A stretch of 64,000 nt of DNA, taken from NCBI GenBank assembly GCA_934045905.1, contig OW203762.1, positions 38,975,702-39,039,701 of the forward strand, written 5' to 3'. The notes beneath the pieces were generated by a model. It was not told the origin of the DNA. It searched no databases and was given only the letters and a program-made list of their open reading frames with translations. The stretch's first letter is position 1; every line of letters begins with the position of its first letter. The stretch is from Leuctra nigra. Taxonomy: Eukaryota; Arthropoda; Insecta; Plecoptera; Leuctridae. Below, one piece after another: positions 14,820 through 27,300 of the stretch. Position numbers and translations under genes: made by a program.

Positions 14820-14996
14820 ATTGTTAAACAATGTTGTTTTACACAATAATTAGCACATTGTTTACCAATAGCACAATATGTATCAATCAAATGCAATCAA
14901 TCAATATATCAATCAATATCAATATCAAATGCTTAGAGTAATATAACTCATTGTTAAACAATGTTGTTTTAAACAACAATTAGCACATTGTTTATC
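14820..14996. repeat. Direct duplication of a palindromic AT-rich motif
   Basis: TTGTTAAACAATGTTGTTTT starts at 14821 and again at 14951. Both are followed by TAGCACATTGTTTA after a short variable segment. Between them lies an ATCAAT-rich stretch. TTGTTAAACAA is itself a perfect inverted repeat. No function is assigned. Confidence 0.6.
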
Positions 14997-17945
14997 AAAC
15001 TTCAACCACCAACGTTTTCAAATGTTTTACTGAGCAATTTATTCCGACAACAAACTCCCACATTACACTGCTTCGTGAAATCATTAACTTCACAGGTAGT
15101 TTCTACAAACTGGAATGTGAGTTAGAAGGGTATGCACGTATGCTTCGATATTCGACAAAGTCCTTGGTTCTTTGTGTTTAACACCGTATAGAAATCGAAC
15201 TAAATTTGCATTGACTACGTATTGCCCTTCTCTCAACCCTCAACGTGAGAGCTCAGAGCAAATGTGCACATTGTATTATAGAAATTGAGAATCTAGGAAC
15301 CGGATCATATGAGTTCACTCCATGAATACATATTACGTTGTTTTAAACTTTAAATGGATTTATTGTTTCGCCCAAGCTCTCGTGCTGTGAGATTGGAACA
15401 AGTTATTGGATATTTCTATGCAGGAATTGTGCGGTATGTTCGATGATATGCAATGTGTGCAACAAAGATGGAGTTATGTAGGATCAGTTTTTGCTCCCTG
15501 GCAGTGCGGGGTGCATTATACAAATTGAAATAGCCAAGTGTGGTAATAAAATCGGTTCTCTGTACGAGAAGAGATCGAAGAAGACATTGTCTAGAGAGAC
15601 AACTATTGGTTTGAAACTCGCTGTGGTCTAGCTGCTGACAGTTTTATGATTCTCTGAGGAATTGGAGACGGTGAAAAATGATACACCAATACAGACGTGA
15701 ACTTTGAACCTAACGCTCTGGAAATTTTATGTTTGATGTAATAAAATAATCATGTCTACCTTCTTTCATGGTTAACATAAATATTATCTTGTTTACGGAG
15801 GATTTTAACAAAGCAAGGCGAACCAATTTCTTAGTTGAACAATATTATTGTATGAAAGTTTTACGTAAGAATTCCGTATCTTGGAGTTGCCCTCCACAGG
15901 AAATTTTCAGTCGGAGCCTGACTTTAGACTTTCCTGTACGAATATAAACAATCTACCACCTGTAACATCCACCTGTTTTATTTACAAACTAGAAAATTTA
16001 GGAGACAGAAAAACAAATTTATAGCTTCGTACAGCGCATCCATATATATCGTCTTGACGCTGTATATAGATCCAAAGACGAGCCGTATACGTATTTCATG
16101 GAATCACCTCTTTAATGCATAACAAATATATTGTGTTCTTTATATGGCAAGTTCATCAGTTTGGCTCGGAGTTGGCAGCCAGTGAACCTCCGTGGCATGA
16201 TGGACGGTTTCCAAAGTAGCTACAAGAGAACGACAAAACTTGAAACTTTCGAGCGAAGAAATTCATAAGTCGACAAGTTATAGCTCGACTTGAGGAAAAT
16301 GCCAGAGACTTTCATGAATCACTTCCTTCTACAAGACCAATATTGGTAAGCTAATATTAAATGTTCTATGAGAAAAAAAGAAAGAAAACACAAAAGTTCG
16401 TAAGGAAAAACTAATCAAATTTTGAGAAAGTCGACATTTCAAGTGTCAAAGCAAGTGTAAAGTGATTGATTTCAGCTTTTTTGTAAGTTTGTGTGCATTA
16501 AGTTTGTTTACTTGGTTCGACTCCAGCGCGATACAAAGGAATCTTGTCGATACGGCGTGTTTACTCTTTGATATCAACTGACTCAATAACATTTTATGAT
16601 GAGATATTTATTGGAAATAGATTTGAGATGGACCTCTCCTCACTTGGACTACTTTATTACGCGAAATGACGAAAAATCGATTGAACTTGCATAAATTACT
16701 AGTATAATATTCCATGAGATATCGGAGAGAAAAAGCGTCTAGTTCCATAAAGAAAGTAGTGTGTAGCTAGTTTCGTGAATCGTTTCAAAACATATTTAAT
16801 ACATTACAACTTATAATTATTGTATGTAAAGGCAGATATCTTAAAGTTATGAAATCAAAAATAGTATAAAACCATAACAAGACACAAAACCAAATATTTT
16901 TCATGAAGCTAAAAAATACATGTCGAATCCAGTGTAGAACAGAAAAGGAAAATAATATCGTTGACTTGTATGTCCCAGCCGAAACGTGAAGAAACTGCTA
17001 ATTAGATTTTAAATCTGATTGTTCGTAATTCAAACAATGAATAAACGTTACTGTTTGGCGGAATTATGAAGTCAATAATTAGTTTCGAATTAGTTTTGAT
17101 AATTGCATTGTTAATTGTGCATTAATGTACAATAAATAATATTCTATTTTCTGTGTACACAGTTGAGCTCATTTTGATCAACTGTTGGCCATGCATTTAG
17201 CTTTAATTTCAGCTATGCAATATGCCTCTCAACTAAACGCAATTAACGCATCCCAATGTATTCAATTGATGTGGTTTGAGGTTTAACATAAATGGTGGTC
17301 AAAACTAATTAAAATGATGAAATATCAATTCAGCAATGATAATATAAACTGGTTAATTGCTTGCATGTATAGAACACAGGTATAAATTATTAGAGAATGT
17401 CTAGAATGTTAACTAGTTTGTACCTCGAGATGAAGAAAATAGACAAAATTAACTCAACCATAACATTCTGCGGAACTTTATTATAACCCTTTCTTGTCAT
17501 TTACATTTACAAAATGTGTTATCAATTAAGAATTTTCTTGCGAAACCACTTGACTAACGGGGAAAACACGCATTTACCAAACTAGACTATGGGGTGAGAA
17601 TGTATTAACTAATTCTGTAAGTGATTCAACTAACTCTTGTGAGATTCTCCATTCCATTATTATCGTTCAGAAAATAGTTCGACAGATTGTAACGAGTATT
17701 TCTGTACACTCTTGACGCCAGAATTTGTTGTTGGGACAAACCTTATGCATATTAAATACTATTTTATACTGTGTCATTCTTCATTCAGTTGCCTAACTTT
17801 ATTGGGAATGAGTTATGTTTGTGATAGAAATCGATATAAGAACAATATGAGCGAAAGATGTGTAACATAAATGATACACTGTTTACCAGTGAAATTGATT
17901 AGTCATCTTACAAAGGGTTTTCTACACATGACAAATCAATATCAA

Positions 17946-18067
17946 AAGTACATCACACTTAAAAAGTACAATTCAAATTGGGCAAATACAATGAAATTCC
18001 ATTTCGAGTGAATATTGAAATCCGATTGAAATTGTCCAATTTGAATTGTATAGTGTGATATGGACTT
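17946..18067. mobile_element. Small palindromic MITE, copy 1
   Basis: The left end AAGTACATCACACTT and inner TACAATTCAAATTGGGCAA are mirrored on the right by TTGTCCAATTTGAATTGTA and AGTGTGATATGGACTT. The span is 122 bp. It is related to the copy at 37386-37535. Confidence 0.65.
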
Positions 18068-19224
18068 AGCACCGGTACAATTCTTTCAGTGACCAGCTTA
18101 ATCAACTCATGAGAACATCTCTCGAATCCATGTTCAATCATTAAAACGGACTGCGTGGTCGCGAGAAAATCGTCACAACATCATTTCATTTCCTACATTC
18201 GTTCTCATTTCATGGCTCGTCGTCACCCTCCCCCTCACGGGTGTTATACGGAAGAGAATGGCAAGGAAAAGCGAGAGAGGCATTACCCAATGTCATCTGT
18301 CTCTTTGTGTGACCTCAAACGGTCCTTATCCTGTCATTACAGTGGTAATTTAAGGTCCCCGTCGTCGGGTGAGACGTGTTCAGTGGTAGGGAAGCTATTG
18401 GCGCGAGGGGGTGAGGGGGTGAGGGGAGACGACGAATGTAATTTTAGAGGGCTGATTGATAAAATAAAGACTTTGGGGATTTACCGCTCGGTCGAATTCT
18501 TTCCCCGACTTTCTTCGGTTCTGCGAAAAAAAGATGTTTCAATTTGTTTTTTTGGTTGGTTACGTTTTCTTCGCCTCGAATTCGAGCTGAGTTTCGCCTC
18601 GCTGGCGCTGCAATCTGGATGCGTATTCAAATAACCACCTGACACCGATAACTTTACAGATATTGTTGTTATTTCGTAAAGCCCGTAGGCTCGTTTCAAT
18701 TTCATAATCTTTATCAACTTTTAATTAAATCTGTATTTAATGTGAAGGTAGGTATTATCGTTTCAGACTCGCTTTTTACGAGTATTAAATGCAGTTCTCA
18801 GCTGAAATTATATTTATCCCTTGAACAAAAATTCAGTGCCATAAGGGTAATTACAAATTAAATTTTGTGTTGGAGAAAACTGGAATAAAATCGATGATTT
18901 GTCGATTTGGAGAGATCCTCGATTATTTTTTGCTCCTTAAAAAGCGTGAATCAACGTCCAATTCTATATTTACCGTTATTTTTAAATGTGATGTTTTGGA
19001 ATTGTAATACCGAAAGATGAGGCACTTTAAGAAGATTCTTAAATGTACCCATTTTAATTTAATGAAACGTGTATTGAAGTTCATTTACTATAACCAGGAA
19101 TCTGCACGCAATTCCCAATGCCGTTTTCATCGAGTTTTCCACCTGTTAGCAAACTATTTACACGTCACGCTGCCTCTAAGCGTCGTCAGTCGATCTGACG
19201 TCAAGTTTATGAGACGTCTCGAGT

Positions 19225-19244
19225 CACGTGGTCGTGGTCACGTG
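19225..19244. promoter_or_regulatory. Paired CACGTG E-boxes in a CpG-rich patch
   Basis: CACGTG occurs at 19225-19230 and 19239-19244. The second lies in the perfect 12-bp palindrome GGTCACGTGACC, the preferred site of USF/MITF/TFEB-type bHLH-ZIP factors. CTGACGTCA and GACGTC motifs lie within 50 bases upstream. The surroundings (about 19170-19420) are GC-richer than the window. A regulatory role is inferred only. Confidence 0.4.
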
Positions 19245-19870
19245 ACCGTGAACTCCCTGATGGTTGTTCGTCTCCATTTGTCAACCTCTGAGCTTCCGAA
19301 CGCAAATCGTTTCCCGCCAAAAAAAAGAAAAACTCTGGAGATGCTCGGCAAGGCAAGACAAATCACACCGGCTGGGGCGGGAAGGGGAGAGGGGGGGGGG
19401 GGGGCGCGTGGGCTAGAAAACCACGAAGACGAGCTCAGACTTTGCTATTTCATGAAGATTGCCCAAATTACATTTTGATTCATCAATCATCTGGTGTGAC
19501 GGCGCTGTGGCACACACATCCCATGGCACTTGTACTCTATAATAGCGTGAAGGGTAGGTGATAGCTACGTAATGTGGAGAGTTTATAGGAATTGTGACTA
19601 TCAAAATGACAAGCGTCTTTTAGACTTTGAATAAAAATATAAAGGACATTATTTGTTTATTTTAGCTCTTTATATATGAATTTTAGCCATTTTCGCGATA
19701 ATGGGTGCTCGTTAAATACTTCCAAATGAAAGTGGACAACTAAAACGCTTATTGTAGTCTAATGTAGTCTAATGTAGTATGTAGTTGGTTTCAATAATAC
19801 TAGGTAGAAACTAAAACAGTGTATACTTCAATGCAACAAGAATAATATTTTTAAACTGTAATACCACTTT

Positions 19871-20009
19871 GCCCAGTTTCTCAATACTGGGCTAATTTGT
19901 AAACAGTTGATTAGGACTATATTGCTATGGCAACAACCAATCTGTTCTTTTCTTGAAAGAACATTTAAGCATAACTGATAGTTGTAGTAGAGTATTGAAA
20001 AACTGACCC
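19871..20009. mobile_element. X-box MITE family, full copy
   Basis: The ends are GCCCAGTTTCTCAATACT and AGAGTATTGAAAAACTGACC. The interior ACAGTTGATTAGGACTATAT is followed by GCTATGGCAAC (19924-19934). The copy is 139 bp and lines up with those at 10.8 and 53 kb. Confidence 0.65.
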
Positions 20010-21671
20010 TTCAGTTTAGAGTGCGAGTTACATAATAAACAGTGAATTAAAACGTATTTTTTCTTGGTAGAGATTGCAAATAATCTCGACGTCTCAAGTG
20101 TGTAGAGGCATCAAGACCACTCGGGACAGCGAGCTTGCGTGCGTCAGCGTCGCGATCCACGAACCTCCGTCGAGGACATCAGGGAGACGCCGACGCCGAC
20201 GCCGCCGACGCTGGAGAGAAACGTCGAGATCGTCGAATTGATGGCACTTTCCTCTTACATTTGTCCTCGACGTCGTTCCTCTGCCATTTGTCTCGACGGG
20301 ACGAGTTTGCCGCCTCCCCCATCCCCCTCTCCCCCCAGCGAGTGGGATATACACCAACAACTATTAATCTGTCCAGAGTTGTAGATTATCTGGCTGGGTG
20401 ACACCTAGCCATGACGGGGACCTCAGAGCGTCCCCTCATTGTCGCGATCGCGATGAATTGCGCACGGACGCTAAATCACTCATTCGCGACTTATTTCAGT
20501 CGCCTATTCGTGAATACCAGGCGAGAATTTCACTTTCCATGGTGTTTTGAGAGAGAATTGTCATGAAACTTGCTGAAGGTAATTAAGTACCTTGTTAGAT
20601 ACTCTTAATGTAATTACAAGAGCGAGCGAATTCTGTTGATAGTTTTTGCCATCTTTGAAATCACTTCTCGATATTAGGTTCACTAAATCTGAAAGCTGAC
20701 CAGAGTGACTGCTTCACTAAATTATCTCAGTCGTTTTTAGTGGTGTGAGCTTGAATTTCAAGCAGTTGCATCCAACTTGAAAATAGAGACTTTTAAAGGC
20801 AATTGTGGAAGATAAACTCGTGTTAACAATTCATTCAGTTGATTCAAATCATGTCTTTGTTTGAGAAAAAAAGAACTATAATTAGCATTCGGATAAGTTT
20901 GCAGCTAAATGCATTTCTTATAGGTTTTTAAAAGTTAAACACTGCAAGTGTCATCCGAGACAGAGACGTCTTTCTGTTTTACAAAGTGTTTAATAATGAA
21001 AGGAAATAATGTAAAAGTTTGTATACAAATAGTTAACATTTCCGATCACCGATGCTTTTGACGTCGATTTCTCAAGTACATAACTTTCATTCAGAGAAGC
21101 AGAAAAGTCGAAAAAGTACAAGGAGCCGAAATGTCTATCACACTCTATGGTTAGAGAGATAATATGCAGACCGAAAATGTGAATAAATATAAAGAAGAAT
21201 GAATCTTTTGGTAGAGAGATACGAAGAAAGTTTGGTTTCCGTTCATTCCGCCAGCCTCGCTCATCAAGACATGCAAATGAGACTCATTTCCATATCTCGC
21301 GATATCTGCCAAGTGGCGCTTGGCGACCAGCCCTTGGCGCCACCTTTCGACAAACATCAGTCTCTGCATTCACGTCGCATCGGCTCGGCAATTACGTGAT
21401 GGCCTAGATGAGGTAGATGGTTGTCGTTCATTACGTCACTGACAATGTTTTCAGTCCCTCTCATAATTTACTCACGGAACAAGGACTAAGTTCGCAAGAA
21501 AATTGCTCAAAAGCGAGGAGTTCATTAGACATGAAATATTTTTAGCAAAGTAGAATCCCCTGGTAGAATCAAAATGAAAATTGTGTGATAATTTCAATTT
21601 TAAAGTCACTCATAACCATGAAATTCTGTTAGATATAGAAATGAATAACTTACTGTTATCGTGTGAAACAG

Positions 21672-21693
21672 TTTTTTTTTTTTTTTTTTTTTT
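21672..21693. repeat. 22-base poly-T run
   Basis: This is a simple homopolymer. No SINE or retrocopy features are recognisable beside it. Confidence 0.8.
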
Positions 21694-24261
21694 ACAATTT
21701 TAGAACCTCTACCAAAGCTCCACCAAGACTTACGTCAGGTGAAAAGTGAACTCAGGTCTCCTCAAGTCTTGTTCTTCAGAAATGTTAATAGGATTTACAG
21801 AATGGAAGCGCTTCGCCATCGTCTACGCTTCCGAGATAATAGCAACCCGCTGTCGCAAGACGGGCTATGAAAAGAGAAGATGCGTTTTCAATCTCAATCT
21901 TCTCGCTCTCTTGCTCAACTGAGACCACGTTGTTCTGTATCATTCGGTTTAACGGTAATCGCCGATGCGCCGCGCACTGTTGCCGTGTTTGGTGACACTG
22001 CTGGGAACGCGGGGTGGACTAATCTCATTCACTCGAAGTGATGGAAATTACTTTTGATACACACTTTGTCTGGCAATGATGCTGTGCGGGTAATGACTTT
22101 TACAGTTGCGTAGAGAGCATTTTTTTATAGATGTGAGATGATAACGACGTTGAAGTACCTATATTTTTGTTTTGGAAATTATTAATAAGTTTCTAAATAA
22201 TCAATAACACTGTGTAATCCAAAAATGAACATTATCGAGAAACTTCGCTTATAAAAGTACCTAATTAAATTTTTCACAAAGTATTGTGAACTTATAAAAC
22301 ATACTTTATGCAACAGATGAGCTTCAGGTTGCGAATAGCAAAAAATGGCACAGTCGTTAGGTAAATAAATATAGAAAGAATATAAAATATAGAATATAAG
22401 GGAGATAGGTATACTTACGGTGTCGGAATCTCAGAAAATTTAATAATTGATAAAAAAAAAATACAAATTGAAGATAAATTATTGTATTACTTATTATTTA
22501 TGCATTTATATTTGTTTATTAGTTTGTCAATAGCAGAATTCATGATTTCACGTGTGTAATATGGTAATTTTTGGACATCACAGAACAATTTTCATTATTC
22601 CAAACACTATTTCCTGTACAACTTATTAGGAAACTTCGAGTTTCCTATAATGATCGAGTTCTTCATAATGAAACATTTTAGTTAAATGGACGTACTTTAT
22701 TACGTCCGGATTTTATATATCTTGCATTTGAGTTAGAATTCTTGCTCTGATTGAAGAATTGTGTTGCGAACTATTGGTGTTCCGTTGATTAGCAGAAGTT
22801 GTGCTTCTTGTAGAATAGTTTTCTAAATCTCTTCCTGTCAAAGAGTCTCGTTATCCTCATTTGAAAGACAGCTAGAATATTATTACATTTCACAAGGTTC
22901 AAAGTTTCTTCTGTAAATAGTTGAAAAATAGCAATGTAGTTAAAGTTGGCGTCTATAGGTGTAAAACATTGTGTTGAGAAGGAAACTTTGCTATCTGGCA
23001 TTTCTTGATACAGCTGCTGCAACTTGGATTGTATCTCACCCAGAACTCCATGGGAGAGAGTGAGAGAGAGATAGAGAGAACTGGTAGTCCCGAGGGCCAA
23101 AAAGAGTTCACAACAGTTAAAACAACTTTTCTTTATTCTTTATACTTTTCAAAAGCATATTTATAAAGTAAACCCCATCAAAATAACGCCTCTTTTAGTT
23201 GTTTATAGCTATACAATAGTTATTCCCAAAACTCTGGAGGGCTAAACAAAAAAAAACAGCGTCAAACTTTTATATAAAAAATAAAGTCATAGACATCAAA
23301 TTCCCATGAGAAATTGTATTATAGAAGAAAGATGAGTATTTTTAGAAGGCTTTTTGGGGGAGAATTAAATATTAATTCACTAAAAACGATGCACGTAGAT
23401 AAATAATACATAACATCGTTGCAATATAACATTTGCATAGAGCCATCGTTAATCTTCATCACTTTAAGAACTATGAAAATTTTTATTATCGATATAAGAT
23501 TCTAAACGGTTTTCCCTTGATGTTTTTCTTCCCATTTTTATTCAAATTCATGCCATGAATCATAAAGTAACACTCCATTACTTTAAAGGGTGATTTTTAC
23601 TCGTCAAGTAAAAAGGCAAACAGACCAAATTTTCACAAACTTCCCCAGAGAGAACGAAATTAAATGTAGTTAAATAGTAAAACTCTGGGTTGTCTACTTG
23701 GAGTGGTGTTCCCATTATTCATGTGGAAGAGCTGTGAGCAATATAAGCCACGGCCGATCTAATTAGTCCCTGTAAACGAAAAACATTTATATTGTATAGA
23801 AACGCACGCGGATGCCACCCGTCTTAATGCCAAAACATCCACCATCTTTTAAGCTATATTCAGGTGACGGCAAGACCATTTGAGCACTTTTTTAAGATTT
23901 GTGAGAGTTCAATATTATTGTTATTATAAGAGAGTTTCTTATGAGCAAAATGAGCATTTAAAATTAAAATATTACGTTTGTGCAGTTGTGACTCAGACTA
24001 AAAATTATTAACCCTATTTAACGAATGATACTTTTGTTATCCTGAAGATGACAGGACTATGTTAAAACGTTGGTCTTACGCATCCATATACGCATATTTT
24101 CCACGCATGGAATCCGCATGATAATTTTTAAAATCTCTATGCGAGTCTAATAACACCGATTTATTTTGGAAATTAAACTGAACAAAATCTTTACCCGCTG
24201 CATTAAACATTATAAGATCTGTGGACCTCTAGATTGGAAAAACCTCGCAATGCTTTTACTA

Positions 24262-24267
24262 TTTATT
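24262..24267 (-). terminator. Polyadenylation signal AATAAA for the E1 gene
   Basis: The plus strand reads TTTATT here, which is AATAAA on the gene strand, about 110 bases past the TAA stop at 24377-24379. The spacing is normal for a short 3' UTR. No A-tract follows it, so it does not show a retroposed poly-A tail. Confidence 0.5.
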
Positions 24268-24376
24268 TTGTTCACTCTGTAAAGAGGGAAAAACAATAAA
24301 ATAAACGTCTGCATTTCTGTATCAACACATTTATCTAAAAATATACATGTCAGAGTCAATACGAGTACATGCACAT

Positions 24377-27300
24377 TTAACTTTCACAAGAGTTATTCGG
24401 AATGTTATATCGGACAATTGGAAAGGGCACTTCAACTTCGGGTCTGTCCACATAATGCCCTACGATTTGAAAGTCGAGTGCATTTGGGTGTTGCGCGATC
24501 TTCTTCCTCGACATCACATTCACCAGCTCTGACATGGTCATCTTCATCCTTATTTCAAGCTTTTCTTTCGGCACCCAGGTGGCGTAGATCACGCTGTCGT
24601 CGTGCAACACTTTAGTAACAGTCAGTCCGTGATTCTGCATGAAGTAATCGCAGAAGTCCGCCAGCGTCAACTCTCCTTCGACAAAGCAACGGTTCCACAG
24701 GGACCACTCTCGGTAGATGCAAATTGTTTGCTTGACCGCTGGCAGCGGCTCGGAGGAACAGAAGAACGGAAGTGCGAGATTGAAGTAGCCGTTCTTGTAG
24801 AGTGAGATGTCTCTGTGACCTTGGATCAGTTTATACAGTTCCAGACACACCAACCCTGCTGCCACAGATGACGCAGTCGCAATGGCGGGAATTATCTTCC
24901 CGACGAACATCGTGCTCTTGAAGCGATCTACTTGCGGGATGTTGTAGTTTGATGCTCGAAGACTCGAAGCGGCAACGATGAAGTCCATGTGTAACTTTGT
25001 GTTGTCGTCTTTCTCGAAATGTTGAGGTGTTATTTGAAGGCCTGACAAGCGGATTCTAGACCACAGATCAAGCCGAAGCAGAGCGACTTCTTCCGAGCGA
25101 TTCAACTGCTCAACTGTTTCTGAACTATTCGCTCTATCGCATGGTGTAAATGGCTCCACACTGACACCCTCAAGCATCATCTTGATTACTTGCCGATTGC
25201 TGACCTCTGTTATTCCGTACACCCTGGCCTTGAGATTTGCTGCAGCAGTTATGAAGTTGAAGTGAAGAGGATCAGCGACGTTAAAAGTGAGTGGAACTGG
25301 ACAACGCTTAAGTCCTGACCAAAACCGTGTGCCGTGCTCCGTCAACTGATCTGCGGGGCAGTTGAATAATAGTTGACGGATCTGATTGTAAAATTGATCT
25401 TGGAAGTATCTTCGAGCCCACGCAATGCAGTCCTGAAAGACAAGAGGCCGCTCGTCCAATAGAGCTTGTTTTAACGTCCGCAAGTTTTCCAATTGTAAGC
25501 TGAGAGGCTTCTTCTCTAACACATTCATGAAAAGTGAGCTGTTGCTTAAATAATGAGCGGAGTTTTCAACGGATGTCTTAAAGAGATGATCGAATTGGTT
25601 GCGAGCCCATTGCAGCGTATGCTCGACGGAATTGGGATAGTCGGTCAAGGTGCAAACTGGGATGCTTTTCTCTTGTGGATCTTGCGAAGAGTTGTATGAT
25701 TCGGTCAAAAATGGGATCACGACTTGCGTGCTGCCTTTCGTTCCCAAAATTCCAGAATCCAGAAGTACTTTCTGGTATAAAACACACATTTCGTCCACGT
25801 AACGGCGATCTTCGACGGTGTCCACAGCATTTGCCACTCCGTCCAGCTTCATGAAGAATTTCTGGTCATATATATTCTCCGTGGCCGGACAAAAGCGGTT
25901 CCCGTCAGCGATTATATTCATTGCTGTGTTCATTCGCCACGCCGCCTCCACAGCTATGGTAGACTTGAGAACGTCGACATCAGAAGCTCGGTACAAAAAT
26001 TGTGTGCTTAAGTTGGATTTTGAGATAAAATCCATGTCCGTGACAGTTACTCTCCCCTCATCCGAGGCTCCAACACCCATCATAGCAAAGTTCTTGAGCA
26101 GCTCACATCCTAGAGCTCCAGCGCCAACTACAAAGTAGTGTAGTTTCTCCAAACGCTGTTGAAAATCATTGCCGAACACCGCCGTCTGACCGTCGTACCT
26201 GCAATCAGTCGGCTGGCATTCACCTTCCCAGACTGTCATCAGATCTGGAAGACACTCGATGGCATCAAAGTACAGCCACTGGAAGATGGGATTGAACTTT
26301 CCACTACATGCCTTCATCACTTCCTGGGCAACAATACCCCCAATAACTGAATTCATCGGGCCCAAGGAACCACTTGAGATTTTCACAAACGTTTTAAGTA
26401 AATCCGAATCGCAATTTTCAGCTATTCCACTAGATTTAGCCATAGTTAAGAATGCGCATGCATCAATGGTATTCCATGGCTTAGGAAATCTTCGATATCT
26501 GGCGACAAAATTGTGCAGAGTATTGAAGGCCAAATGTAGCTTAGCAGGGCGATCAGACTTGGCAGAATCCGTCATGACAAACTCAGGGGATTTCAAAGAT
26601 TCACTCAAAGGTTTGAAATGAATTACTTTCGGGATTTTTAATTGTGTTACTATTCCGTCACTAACATAATCGGAATACCCAGAACAGTCGCCAATCTTAA
26701 ATGAATATGGTCCTAGAACTTGAATTCTCTTAGGATCACACCCATTCAGTTCCGTCATGCCTACTACCTCAGAGAATGTGACGTAATCCCCGTCCTGCAG
26801 TCCGTGTTGAACGTCGTCGACACACGTTACAATTCCGTCCGAGTCCCGAGAGATGTTGACAATCAAAGCCGAGGCGGGGGGCTCGCCATTAGTGTCCACC
26901 ACTGTAAACTCCTTTCCAAAGTCACAGAACACTTGTCCGAACAGACCTCTCGTGTCACCAATAACCAGAGCAATGTCGTTGGCTCGAGTCACTTCCGAGA
27001 TCCAGAGCTGATCTGTTATCCCAGTCTCTGTCAGTACAACGACCTTGAATTGCTTGATGAAGTCAATCGTGAGTGGTTCGGTGTACGCTTGGGTGTAGAC
27101 GTATGCATTTAATTCGGCTAATTGGGATAAACAAGCTTCAGCTCTGTTTTTTCTAATATCAAGATCTGTCAAATAGAACTGCGAGGAGAGATCCGACATC
27201 TGACAAAGAGATTCATCGTGAAGCGTCACGGATTTGACGCCACTTAATATCACGTTTTTTGCTATCTCTACACCGAGACCTCCTAGACCTGATATCAGTA

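Larger units (their letters stand above)
7537..17945. other. Non-coding stretch with simple repeats
   Basis: Apart from the features listed, this holds a 15-base C run (8115-8129), a C run near 11360, a CA-rich tract near 9810-9960, and otherwise unique AT-rich DNA. Around 16990-17300 TAAT/ATTA cores are dense and TGTGGTTT occurs near 17271. This could be an enhancer but is not proven. No exon is supportable. Confidence 0.5.
18068..24261. other. Non-coding stretch with GC-rich patches
   Basis: GC-richer patches lie at 18160-18630, 19170-19420, 20090-20470, 21280-21400 and 21930-22020. The 20.1-kb patch has runs of CGACGC and the 12-bp palindrome TCGCGATCGCGA (20442-20453). A perfect 8-bp-stem hairpin with a TCG loop lies at 22628-22646. 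ORFs of up to 159 codons here look random in composition. No gene is called. Confidence 0.5.

Noticed and set aside
18155..18634. Plus-strand ORF of 159 codons
   Set aside because: It lies in a GC-richer patch with few stops; composition is erratic, there is no recognisable domain, and an antisense frame is also open.
19017..19478. Plus-strand ORF of 153 codons
   Set aside because: It runs through a long G homopolymer and the E-box patch, has no domain, and its N- and C-terminal halves look unrelated to any protein pattern.
22789..23100. Minus-strand ORF of 103 codons
   Set aside because: Its start lies in a GA-rich simple repeat. I see no domain or convincing splice sites, though a decayed exon cannot be excluded.
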